A stretch of 64,000 bases of DNA, taken from NCBI GenBank assembly GCA_017848055.1, contig JAGALZ010000046.1:1-64000 (forward strand), given 5' to 3'. A program made the position numbers and the translations under genes. Position 1 is the first letter of the stretch, and each line of letters opens with the position of its first letter. This DNA comes from Oscillospiraceae bacterium (lineage in GTDB: Bacteria > Bacillota > Clostridia > Oscillospirales > Ruminococcaceae). Below the pieces are notes generated by a model. It made no database searches. It saw only the letters and a program-made list of their open reading frames with translations, and was not told where the DNA came from. Of this stretch, positions 1-6,700 are shown piece after piece.

Positions 1-570
1 CTTAATCGTCCGGAGGTTTTCCGAACACAGCTGAGGGCATTGTTCAGAGCATCGGTATTTGGCAACCTCGGCATCATGTTCCCGATGATTGCGAATGTAT
101 GGGAACTGGAAGAAATTCTTGCCCTTTGTGATGTGGTCAAAGCGGAGCTACGGAAGGACGGCATCGAATATTCGGAAGATACAGAGCTTGGTATTATGAT
201 CGAAACACCAGCGGCGGCACTCATCAGTGACCGACTCGCCCAGATGGTTGATTTCTTCAGCGTCGGCACAAACGATCTTACGCAGTACACACTCGCCTGT
301 GACCGACAGAACCCTGCAATTGATCGTTTCTGCGATGTCCATCATGAAGCTATTCTGCGCCTGATTGAAATGGCGGCGGAGAATGCACACAAGCACGGAA
401 AATGGATCGGCATCTGTGGTGAGCTTGCTGCGGATACAAGCCTGACGGAAACCTTCCTGCGTATGGGCATTGATGAACTTTCCGTATCTCCTGCTTTTGT
501 GCTGAAGGTCAGAGATGCGGTTAGAAACATTGACTTGAGTAGTGACGGTCGAGTGATTCAGAAAGTCTGA
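1..570 (+). CDS. ptsI: PTS enzyme I (phosphoenolpyruvate-protein phosphotransferase), C-terminal part
   Basis: Only the last 189 residues are in the window; the reading frame is open from base 1. This is the PEP-binding TIM-barrel domain of enzyme I, which moves phosphate from PEP to HPr to drive sugar uptake. Seen: the PEP-utiliser signature VDFFSVGTNDLTQY and the active-site loop GICGELAAD, whose Cys is the conserved acid/base residue of the family. The gene ends at a TGA followed 46 bases later by a strong terminator, so it is the last gene of its transcription unit. The C-terminus looks complete. Confidence 0.95.
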   Translation, partial: LNRPEVFRTQLRALFRASVFGNLGIMFPMIANVWELEEILALCDVVKAELRKDGIEYSEDTELGIMIETPAAALISDRLAQMVDFFSVGTNDLTQYTLACDRQNPAIDRFCDVHHEAILRLIEMAAENAHKHGKWIGICGELAADTSLTETFLRMGIDELSVSPAFVLKVRDAVRNIDLSSDGRVIQKV

Positions 571-616
571 TTATGACGGTGTGAATGTCGCTTTTGGAAA
601 AATCAAATACAGCGTT

Positions 617-664
617 AAACTGCCGTTTTACGTCCTTGTGGATGTGAAACGGCAGTTTTTATAG
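617..664 (+). terminator. Rho-independent terminator after ptsI
   Basis: A 12-bp perfect stem (617-628 with 647-658, AAACTGCCGTTT) with an 18-base loop, followed by T residues. Confidence 0.85.
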
Positions 665-814
665 TATGCATTCGGGCAGCTGATTTCATCAAACTGAGAA
701 ATGATTTCACTCGTAGCTGTAATCGCTCTACCCACATTTAGATATTAGAATCTGTGGCAGAAGTCAACCATAAGAGTTTATAACAGAGTAGCGGTATACC
801 TTGACTTCAACCAA

Positions 815-961
815 TCATGCTTCAATCAGTGCGTCAAGATGTTTCTGTACTGATTTATATTGTTGGCGTAGTCCTAAATGCACATAATATTTTATATTAC
901 TTTCGTTTTCGTGAATATCTTTCAATAAATTCTTAAATTCGGCAAAAAGTATTTGAAATTC
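815..961 (-). pseudogene. possible gene remnant, 48 codons without a start
   Basis: Within the 490-base gap between ptsI and the next gene, the minus strand holds 48 open codons ending in TGA at 815-817. The encoded string looks protein-like (charged helix containing LLKDIHENE and LRQQYKSVQKHLD) but has no ATG and no ribosome site; an in-frame TAA closes it at 962-964. I do not recognise the family. It may be a relic of a decayed gene or chance. Otherwise this gap holds only the ptsI terminator and the promoter of the next gene. Confidence 0.2.
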
Positions 962-981
962 TTATAAAGCTGTGTTATAAT
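953..981 (+). promoter_or_regulatory. sigma-A-type promoter for the SipW-like gene
   Basis: TTGAAA at 953-958 and TATAAT at 976-981 with a 17-base spacer. Confidence 0.75.
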
Positions 982-1062
982 GTAATTTGTAAAGCTGTAA
1001 TCATTATTTTCATCAAATAGAAAACAACAAAACGAAAACATAAAATGAAAGGAAAAATATTT

Positions 1063-2220
1063 ATGAGTGAAAGATATAAGGGTTCAGCCGCTAAAACTGT
1101 GCTGATAGTAATGCTTATTATAGAGCTTATAGTTGTGCTGTGTGTGTTTATGCTGACTATGGCATTCAAGGATTCCGAGTCGAAGCCTTCGCTGTTCGGA
1201 TATTCCTTCTATATCTCAGATGTCAAGGAAATGGATAGTGCCGTAAAGAAAGGCTCGCTCGTCGTTGCAAAAAACGGCACAGTGGACACAAGCCAAATCG
1301 GTTGTGTAATGCTCTGCGACGAAGTCGAGGGCTTTGATACATCAATCTTCAGACTTGTCGATGTAGAAGCAACCAATGAAACGCTGCTCTATAAAATGTG
1401 TATGGACGATGTCCCGAATTATACACTTACAGTATCCGCAGAGGCAGTTGTCGGAGAGTGTAAGTATTCGTATTACGGACTGGGAAGATTTATTTCGTTT
1501 GTTACATCAAAGGTCGGCGTGATAGTATGCGTGCTTGTTCCGTCGCTTATCCTTGCAATTATTGAGCTTGTCCTCGGTTTTGTAAAGGAAATGAAAAAGC
1601 GTGACCTTCAGAAGAAGCGTCAGAAGGTAAGGGAAGAGCAGGCAAAGGAGCACAGCACAAAGCACCGCAGAACCCACTCAACCAACGCAAAGGAATTTGT
1701 CGAGGAGGATAAGCGCCTCAAGAATATGCATAAGCGTAAGAAGGGCGAGCTTCCAAGTCTTTATCGTTCTGCATCTGAAAATAAGAAGACTGATGATAAA
1801 ACCCGTGTTATGAATAAGCCTTCCAAGAAGAGAACCGAGGAAAAGACCAAGGTTATCGATATCCCTCAGACAAATACCTCAGAGGAAAACCTCGATAATA
1901 ACGTTGTTAACGTCGGAGAGGAAAGCCAGCTCCGTGTAAGACTTGCAGCTGAAAAGAAGGAAAAGGAAAGACTTGCAAGACTCGAGAAAACTGGCGCAAT
2001 CGAAACCCAGGCAAGGGAAGAGATAAAAGCAGAGCTCGAGCAGGTTATCGAGCAGGCGGAACCGGTTAATGAGCCGATTCATACCGAGCCTGTGCATACA
2101 GCACCCGCACCAAAGCCCGTTTCGAGAAAGCCGATAGATACATCGTCATTTGATGACCTTCTCAAGATGATTGATTCCGAGCATGAAAAGCTCCGCAAGT
2201 CAACAAACGATAATAAGTAG
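1063..2220 (+). CDS. SipW/signal-peptidase-I-like membrane protein without catalytic serine, long charged tail
   Basis: 385 residues. The ATG at 1063 is chosen over the one at 1045 because AAAGGAA lies 8 bases before it. Order: membrane helix (about 12-34), extracytoplasmic domain (35-148), second helix (150-174), then about 210 hydrophilic residues rich in Lys/Glu, probably cytosolic. The middle follows the layout of SipW-like signal peptidases: KKGSLVVAKN (family GSLVVVKK), a FRLVDV strand where the family has HRIVEV, an equivalent of the KGD segment, VVGECKYSYYGLG (family VVGKV...P.LG) and the second helix. The catalytic SM dipeptide is absent (YSFYISDV there) and the KGD-type motif is lost. 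I infer a non-catalytic family member. The tail (KKRDLQKKRQKVREEQ and following) may be a coiled coil or a binding region. Function unknown. Confidence 0.6.
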   Translation: MSERYKGSAAKTVLIVMLIIELIVVLCVFMLTMAFKDSESKPSLFGYSFYISDVKEMDSAVKKGSLVVAKNGTVDTSQIGCVMLCDEVEGFDTSIFRLVDVEATNETLLYKMCMDDVPNYTLTVSAEAVVGECKYSYYGLGRFISFVTSKVGVIVCVLVPSLILAIIELVLGFVKEMKKRDLQKKRQKVREEQAKEHSTKHRRTHSTNAKEFVEEDKRLKNMHKRKKGELPSLYRSASENKKTDDKTRVMNKPSKKRTEEKTKVIDIPQTNTSEENLDNNVVNVGEESQLRVRLAAEKKEKERLARLEKTGAIETQAREEIKAELEQVIEQAEPVNEPIHTEPVHTAPAPKPVSRKPIDTSSFDDLLKMIDSEHEKLRKSTNDNK

Positions 2221-2341
2221 TATGAATAGGGATGTGCAGTAATGTGCATCCCTTAAATATTTGCTATTTGAAGTAATAGGAAGAAAAATGCTGGGAACTT
2301 TTGTGCATATTACCGAAGATGAAATAAATTCAAAAAATCTC

Positions 2342-2370
2342 TTGACAATCAGCGAAAAAGAGTATATAAT
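2342..2370 (+). promoter_or_regulatory. strong promoter of the tRNA cluster
   Basis: Consensus TTGACA (2342-2347) and TATAAT (2365-2370) with a 17-base spacer; tRNA-Val starts 22 bases after the -10 box. Confidence 0.9.
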
Positions 2371-2392
2371 ATATAACGTTGCAAATGGATAT

Positions 2393-2468
2393 GGGAGCAT
2401 AGCTCAGCTGGGAGAGCATCTGCCTTACAAGCAGAGGGTCATAGGTTCGAGCCCTATTGTTCCCACCA
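2393..2468 (+). tRNA. tRNA-Val (anticodon TAC)
   Basis: 76 bases with encoded CCA. The acceptor stem GGGAGCA pairs with TGTTCCC, the T-arm contains GGTTCGAGCC, and the anticodon loop CTTACAA carries TAC. First of four tRNAs. Confidence 0.95.
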
Positions 2469-2472
2469 TTGT

Positions 2473-2549
2473 GGCCTGGTAGTTCAGCTGGTTAGAACGC
2501 CGCCCTGTCACGGCGGAGGTCGTGGGTTCGAGTCCCATCCAGGTCGCCA
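2473..2549 (+). tRNA. tRNA-Asp (anticodon GTC)
   Basis: 77 bases with encoded CCA. The acceptor GGCCTGG pairs with CCAGGTC, and the anticodon loop CTGTCAC carries GTC. It begins 4 bases after tRNA-Val. Confidence 0.95.
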
Positions 2550-2573
2550 TTCATCACCTTGAGTGATGAATAT

Positions 2574-2649
2574 GCCTCTGTAGCTCAGTAGGTAGAGCAG
2601 GGGACTGAAAATCCCCGTGTCGGTGGTTCGATTCCGCCCGGAGGCACCA
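2574..2649 (+). tRNA. tRNA-Phe (anticodon GAA)
   Basis: 76 bases with encoded CCA. Anticodon stem GGGGA/TCCCC with loop CTGAAAA carrying GAA; the acceptor GCCTCTG pairs with CGGAGGC. Confidence 0.95.
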
Positions 2650-2654
2650 TATAT

Positions 2655-2730
2655 GCGGATTTAGCTCATCTGGTAGAGCGCCACCTTGCCAAGGTGGAGG
2701 TAGCGAGTTCGAGCCTCGTAATCCGCTCCA
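2655..2730 (+). tRNA. tRNA-Gly (anticodon GCC)
   Basis: 76 bases with encoded CCA. Anticodon stem CCACC/GGTGG with loop TTGCCAA carrying GCC; the acceptor GCGGATT pairs with AATCCGC. Last of the cluster, followed by a terminator. Confidence 0.95.
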
Positions 2731-2731
2731 T

Positions 2732-2760
2732 AAGGCTTCGCAATTAGCGAGGCCTTTTTT
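2732..2760 (+). terminator. terminator of the tRNA operon
   Basis: The inverted repeat AAGGCTTCGC / GCGAGGCCTT with a short AATTA loop runs into TTTTTT. Confidence 0.85.
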
Positions 2761-2776
2761 GTGCTTAAAATGCTAC

Positions 2777-2805
2777 TTGCAAAACAAATGCATTTGTAGT
2801 ATAAT
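2777..2805 (+). promoter_or_regulatory. promoter for rnhA
   Basis: TTGCAA (2777-2782) and TATAAT (2800-2805) with a 17-base spacer, 30 bases before the rnhA start. Confidence 0.75.
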
Positions 2806-2835
2806 AAAATAAATATATGCGTAAGGAATTTATCT

Positions 2836-3276
2836 ATGAAAACTGTCGAGATTTTTACAGACGGCGCCTGCTCAGGCAACCCGGGGCCCGGCGGCTGGGG
2901 AGCAATCCTCAGATTCGGGAAAATTACAAAGGAGCTGTCAGGCGGAGAAGCAAAGACTACCAATAACCGTATGGAGCTCTCAGCGGTAATTGCCGCACTT
3001 TCAGCGCTCAAAGAACCATGCAAGGTTATACTGACCAGTGACAGCAAATATATTATCGATGCCGTGACGCTCGGTTGGGCTAAAAAATGGCAGGCAAACG
3101 GCTGGATGAGAAATAGAAAGGAAAAAGCCCTCAATCCCGATTTGTGGGAGGAGCTTTTAAGACTGCTTTCGATTCACACTGTCGAATTTGTCTGGGTAAA
3201 AGGCCACGCAGGCCACCCCGAAAACGAAAGATGCGACGCTCTTGCAGTTATGGAATCAAAGAAGCATTCGGCTTAA
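2836..3276 (+). CDS. rnhA: ribonuclease HI
   Basis: 146 residues, the usual length of bacterial RNase HI, which cuts the RNA strand of RNA:DNA hybrids such as R-loops and primers. All four metal-binding carboxylates are visible: D9 ([14 protein letters not shown]), E47 (NNRMEL), D69 (TSDSKY) and D134 (ERCDALA); the catalytic His lies in [15 protein letters not shown] lies 7 bases before the ATG. It has its own promoter and is followed after 38 bases by the next gene, with which it probably shares a transcript. Confidence 0.96.
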   Translation: MKTVEIFTDGACSGNPGPGGWGAILRFGKITKELSGGEAKTTNNRMELSAVIAALSALKEPCKVILTSDSKYIIDAVTLGWAKKWQANGWMRNRKEKALNPDLWEELLRLLSIHTVEFVWVKGHAGHPENERCDALAVMESKKHSA

Positions 3277-3314
3277 GATGCCGTTTAAAAATAAAAGAAA
3301 CGAGGGACACTCTA

Positions 3315-3872
3315 ATGCTTGACAATTTCGTTCAATTTCTGAAAAAGACATTTACCTATGCCGAGGAAAGCAACGCTCAGACACCGCCTACCGTATCTTC
3401 AGCACAGCAGTCTGCTCCTAAGCCGGCTAAGGCACAGCCTCAGCGTCCGCAGCAGTCAGCACAGCCGTTTTTTGCGCCATATCCTGAGGTAACAGTAAGA
3501 AAAGCGAATGCTATCCAGGGCGAGTCTGACCCGCAGAAGGCAGCAAAGCAGCAGGCTGATAACTTCGCCGCACTGCGACCAAAGCCGGGCGATAACCCGT
3601 TCAGAATGACTGTCGATAAGGTGTTCTACGCAAAGGGAAGCGGTGTAGTTGTCACAGGTGTGATAGGCCAGGGAATCGCTAAGGCAGGTACCCGTGCTCT
3701 TATCGTCCACGCTGCAAATAAAACAACTATCCAGACAAGAGTCCTCGGAATTGAAAAGAACGGACAGCTTGTAAATTCTGCACCTGCAGGTTCTACAGTA
3801 GGACTGCTCCTTGACCAGGTTACAAGGAACGATGTCCACGCAAGAGATGTAATCGGAGAGATTCCTGAGTGA
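3315..3872 (+). CDS. lone EF-Tu-domain-2-like beta-barrel protein
   Basis: 185 residues; the ATG at 3315 follows GAGGGA by 7 bases. Residues 1-20 are a short helix (MLDNFVQFLKKTFTYAEE), then a low-complexity Pro/Gln/Ala stretch. From about residue 95 there is a domain resembling domain 2 of translation GTPases: FRMTVDKVFYAKGSGVVVTG, a strand ending GTRALIV, and VGLLLDQVTRNDVHARDVI, which matches the G-L-x-L-x-x-v-x-x-x-d-v-x-R-G-x-x-i pattern. No GTPase domain is present. The stop overlaps the mnmA start, so the two are probably translationally coupled. Function not known; a tRNA- or ribosome-linked role would fit the neighbour but is inference. Confidence 0.6.
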   Translation: MLDNFVQFLKKTFTYAEESNAQTPPTVSSAQQSAPKPAKAQPQRPQQSAQPFFAPYPEVTVRKANAIQGESDPQKAAKQQADNFAALRPKPGDNPFRMTVDKVFYAKGSGVVVTGVIGQGIAKAGTRALIVHAANKTTIQTRVLGIEKNGQLVNSAPAGSTVGLLLDQVTRNDVHARDVIGEIPE

Positions 3873-4909
3873 TAAATAAAGAAATGAAAATTTGTGTCGC
3901 AATGAGTGGCGGCGTCGATAGCTCGGTCGCCGCAAAAATCCTCTGCGATAATGGATATACCGTCGGCGGTGCAATTATGAAGCTTTTTGATAACGGCACC
4001 GATATCACAGACGCAAAAGCCGTTGCCGAACACCTCAGAATTGCATTTGATGAAATCGACTGCCGTGACAGCTTCAAGAGAAAGGTTATGGATAACTTCA
4101 TCAACTGCTATGTAAACGGCGGAACACCTAACCCGTGCGTTGTCTGTAACGAGTTTGTAAAGTTCGGAGCATTCCTCGACGGAGTGCTGTCACTTGGCTA
4201 TGATAAGGTCGCAACGGGACATTATGTTTCACTCGAGCAGGACGCAAACGGCAGAACACTCCTGAAAAAGGGTGCTGATGAAACCAAAGACCAGAGCTAT
4301 GTCCTCTATGGACTTAACCAGTACCAGCTATCGCACAGTATGTTCCCGCTCGGCAGTATGAGCAAAGCTCAGATAAGAGAGCTTGCAAATGAGTATTCAC
4401 TGCCGTGTGCGCACCGTCCCGAAAGCCAGGATATATGCTTTATCAAGGACGGCGATTATGCTTCGTATATCGAAAACACCCTCGGTAAAAAGCTCCCCGA
4501 AGGGGATATGTGCCTCACAAGCGGCGAGCTTATGGCAAAGCATAATGGCATAATACACTATACAATCGGCCAGCGTAAGGGCCTCGGCGTTTCGTATAAA
4601 GAGCCTCTTTTTGTTGTAAGAAAGGACGCTCAGACAAACATCATCATATTAGGCACCTCGCAGGAGCTTTTCGGTAAGACTCTTACCGCCAACAACCTAA
4701 ACTTTATCCCTTTTGATAAGCTCGAAGGAAAGCTCACCGTTACCGCCAGAACAAGATACCACCAGAAGGAAGCAAAGGCAACAATCTCAATGCTCGACGA
4801 AAACAGACTGCTTGCAGAATTTGATACTCCGCAACGAGCAATCTGCCCGGGTCAGTCGGTTGTATTCTACGACGGGGAATATGTTATCGGCGGCGGAATA
4901 ATAGAATAA
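3869..4909 (+). CDS. mnmA: tRNA-uridine 2-sulfurtransferase (2-thiouridylase)
   Basis: 346 residues. MnmA makes 2-thiouridine at wobble position 34 of tRNA-Lys, -Glu and -Gln. Seen: the PP-loop AMSGGVDSSVAA (residues 11-22), the first catalytic Cys in GTPNPCVVCN, the second in SQDICFI, and IIHYTIGQRKGLG. The start is taken as GTG 3869, which has GGAGAG 8 bases upstream and overlaps the preceding stop; ATG 3884 gives a protein five residues shorter but lacks a good ribosome site. A terminator follows directly. Confidence 0.95.
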   Translation: MINKEMKICVAMSGGVDSSVAAKILCDNGYTVGGAIMKLFDNGTDITDAKAVAEHLRIAFDEIDCRDSFKRKVMDNFINCYVNGGTPNPCVVCNEFVKFGAFLDGVLSLGYDKVATGHYVSLEQDANGRTLLKKGADETKDQSYVLYGLNQYQLSHSMFPLGSMSKAQIRELANEYSLPCAHRPESQDICFIKDGDYASYIENTLGKKLPEGDMCLTSGELMAKHNGIIHYTIGQRKGLGVSYKEPLFVVRKDAQTNIIILGTSQELFGKTLTANNLNFIPFDKLEGKLTVTARTRYHQKEAKATISMLDENRLLAEFDTPQRAICPGQSVVFYDGEYVIGGGIIE

Positions 4910-4917
4910 AATCTTCA

Positions 4918-4945
4918 GAACTGCCCTCGGGCGGTTCTTTTTTTG
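4918..4945 (+). terminator. terminator after mnmA
   Basis: The stem AGAACTGCC / GGCGGTTCT (one G-U pair) with loop CTCG is followed by seven T residues. Confidence 0.85.
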
Positions 4946-4954
4946 GACTCTTTG

Positions 4955-5016
4955 TAAACATTTGTTCTTGACAAATCCGCTCTAAGGAAGTATAATGTTA
5001 AAAGAACGTTTGTTTT
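4955..5016 (+). promoter_or_regulatory. promoter with two LexA-box-like sites
   Basis: TTGACA (4968-4973) and TATAAT (4991-4996) with a 17-base spacer. Two near matches to the Gram-positive SOS box (CGAAC-N4-GTTCG) flank it: TAAACATTTGTTCT at 4955-4968, abutting the -35, and AGAACGTTTGTTTT at 5003-5016, just past the -10. LexA control would suit the polymerase gene downstream. Neither box is perfect. Confidence 0.45.
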
Positions 5017-5031
5017 CAAGAGGCGATTATA

Positions 5032-5672
5032 ATGGAAAGAAAAATTCTGCACGTCGATATCAATAACTGCTATGCATCAATCGAGTGCAGTATAAATCCA
5101 AAGCTTAAGGGCAAGGCAGTAGCCGTCGGCGGTGACCCCGAACAAAGACACGGAATAATACTTGCTAAAAATCAGATTGCAAAGGAGATGGGCGTTAAAA
5201 CGGGTGAGGCACTCTGGGAAGCAAGGGATAAATGTCCCGACCTCATTGTACTAAGACCGAATTTCCCACTTTATCTTAAGTATTCAAAGCACGCAAGAAG
5301 TGTCTACGAAAGCTATGCCGATAGGGTAGAACCATTTGGGATATGCCGACAAACGATGCAGTCGATATCGCAAGGTGTGCGCTCTCGCTGTTTTTTGAAA
5401 ACCACCGTTTCGACAAGGGAGCAAAGCCTGTGAGGTCGGTTACCGTCTGCGGCTTTGATGTAATCCCTGAGGATGCACCAATCCAGCTGAATTTAGATGT
5501 GTCAGCAGAAAAGCTCCGAAAGACCGAGAGCCTCAACAAAAGTCTCGATGCAATACGAAAGCGTTACGGCTATACTACCATAAAACACGCCGTTATCCTG
5601 ACCGATAAAACCTTCTCCGAGTTTGATACAGCCCTACAGAATGAAATCCACCCAGTGGGTATCCACGCATAA
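5032..5672 (+). pseudogene. Y-family DNA polymerase (DinB/UmuC type), broken by internal deletion and frameshift
   Basis: The first part (5032 to about 5340) encodes a normal polymerase N-terminus: HVDINNCYASIECS with the first catalytic Asp, GGDPEQRHGIILAKN, YLKYSKHARSVYESYADRVEPFG. Right after VEPFG, where the family has the SxDE catalytic segment, the frame shifts; from about 5340 a second frame gives what looks like the C-terminal end (MPTNDAVDIARCALSLF, KPVRSVTVCGFDVIP, SLDAIRKRYGY). About half of the roughly 400-residue family length is gone, including palm and thumb, so the product cannot polymerise. Promoter, possible SOS boxes and start remain intact, suggesting recent loss. The sequence should be checked for assembly error. 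Confidence 0.8.
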
Positions 5673-5674
5673 AA

Positions 5675-5706
5675 AAGCCCCGAAAGGAAAGCTCCTTCGG
5701 GACTCT
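5675..5706 (-). terminator. terminator between convergent genes
   Basis: Imperfect stem AGCCCCGAAAGGA / TCCTTCGGGACT at 5675-5704. It reads out on the minus strand after the NimA-like gene into a T run (AAAAAA at 5670-5675 on plus). Confidence 0.65.
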
Positions 5707-5720
5707 TTGTATGTATTATC

Positions 5721-6212
5721 TTAACGCTTCGGCATAGGACGCTTCTTTGCGGTGTAGTCTGAAACGGTTATTTTTATGCCCGTAACACCCGTCACCATCT
5801 TGTCCGTGAATTCAAAATCCTTGCCGGTCTGTGTCTTCATAAGGTGAGTGAGGACCTGCTTCTTGCCCTCGATATCTTCAATAAGCTCCGCAACGCCCTC
5901 GCCCATAACGGAGGAGTAGCAGGTGCCGTGCTGACAAGCCGACGGCCCTTCAAACGGAACAACGTCCGTGTCAATTTCTATAAAGACATTCGGGTTTACC
6001 CTTATAATATCAAGCTTTCTGCCCACTGTCGCACCGTGAAGGTAAAGCGTAAGTCTTCCGTCTTCCATAGTGTAGCCGTAGTTCATGGGAACAACGTACG
6101 GCATATTTCCGTCAATCATACCGACGTGCACGATTTTTGCCCTGTCAAGAATGCCAATAATTTCGTTCATATCAGTAACTTCACGTTCACGTCTTGTAAT
6201 TCCACGCTTCAT
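5721..6212 (-). CDS. pyridoxamine-phosphate-oxidase-fold flavoprotein (NimA-like)
   Basis: 163 residues. A small split-barrel FMN protein of the group that includes NimA 5-nitroimidazole reductase and uncharacterised relatives. Seen: HVGMIDGNMPYVVPMNYGY, LYLHGATVGRKLDII, and the late strand YSSVMGEGVAEL, all typical of the family. GGAGG lies 7 bases before the ATG. It lies 16 bases downstream of the cupin gene, so the two form a small operon on the minus strand. Substrate unknown. Confidence 0.85.
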   Translation of the reverse strand: MKRGITRREREVTDMNEIIGILDRAKIVHVGMIDGNMPYVVPMNYGYTMEDGRLTLYLHGATVGRKLDIIRVNPNVFIEIDTDVVPFEGPSACQHGTCYSSVMGEGVAELIEDIEGKKQVLTHLMKTQTGKDFEFTDKMVTGVTGIKITVSDYTAKKRPMPKR

Positions 6213-6228
6213 AATTCAGCCTCCGTTT

Positions 6229-6594
6229 TTATTTCTTTTCTCCGTATGCATACCCGAAATGAATAGGCGGAGAGGTAACCGAGATGTATACAAACTCTGT
6301 GTCGCCGTCATTTTTAAGCCCGTGAATGTCACCGTCAGCAAATCTCACAACGTCGCCCTCAGAGAATTTAGTTTCCATATTGTCAGCAAGAAGCAAAAGC
6401 CCCTTTCCCTTTGTCGCATACCATATCTGCTCGGAGCTTTCGTGCAAGTGCCTCGGCTGACAAGCGCCTGGCTCAAGATGAACCTCTGTTATTGTAACTC
6501 TCGTGCTCTGAGAGTTGTCAGGATTGAGAAGCTGTCTTGATACAACTCCTGGGTTTGAAAGAGCTGTAATATCAGCAGAATTTATAAATTCCAT
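6229..6594 (-). CDS. small cupin-domain protein
   Basis: 121 residues from the ATG at 6594, which has AGGAGG 7 bases upstream. A single conserved cupin barrel: motif 1 CQPRHLHESSEQIWYATKGKG with metal ligands HxH...E, and motif 2 GDVVRFADGDIHGLKN with the last His. Such proteins bind a metal and act as isomerases, oxygenases or ligand sensors; nothing indicates which. First gene of the minus-strand pair with the NimA-like gene, with its own promoter. Confidence 0.8.
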   Translation of the reverse strand: MEFINSADITALSNPGVVSRQLLNPDNSQSTRVTITEVHLEPGACQPRHLHESSEQIWYATKGKGLLLLADNMETKFSEGDVVRFADGDIHGLKNDGDTEFVYISVTSPPIHFGYAYGEKK

Positions 6595-6622
6595 TAATAC
6601 GCCTCCTACTATCACTATAAAT

Positions 6623-6650
6623 ATTATACCAGCTTAAATATAAAAGTCAA
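6623..6650 (-). promoter_or_regulatory. promoter for the cupin/NimA-like pair
   Basis: On the minus strand TTGACT (6645-6650) and TATAAT (6623-6628) with a 16-base spacer. Confidence 0.6.
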
Positions 6651-6656
6651 TCGGAC

Positions 6657-6688
6657 AAATAAAAACTGCACCGTATTTCAGGTGCAGT
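6657..6688 (-). terminator. terminator after adhE
   Basis: 8-bp stem ACTGCACC / GGTGCAGT (plus 6665-6672 and 6681-6688), with a T run on the minus strand. Confidence 0.8.
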
Positions 6689-6700
6689 CTGGTGTTTTAA

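Noticed and set aside
2261-2482. 73-codon plus-strand frame before and into the tRNA cluster
   Set aside because: It runs through tRNA-Val and its promoter, and has no ribosome site.
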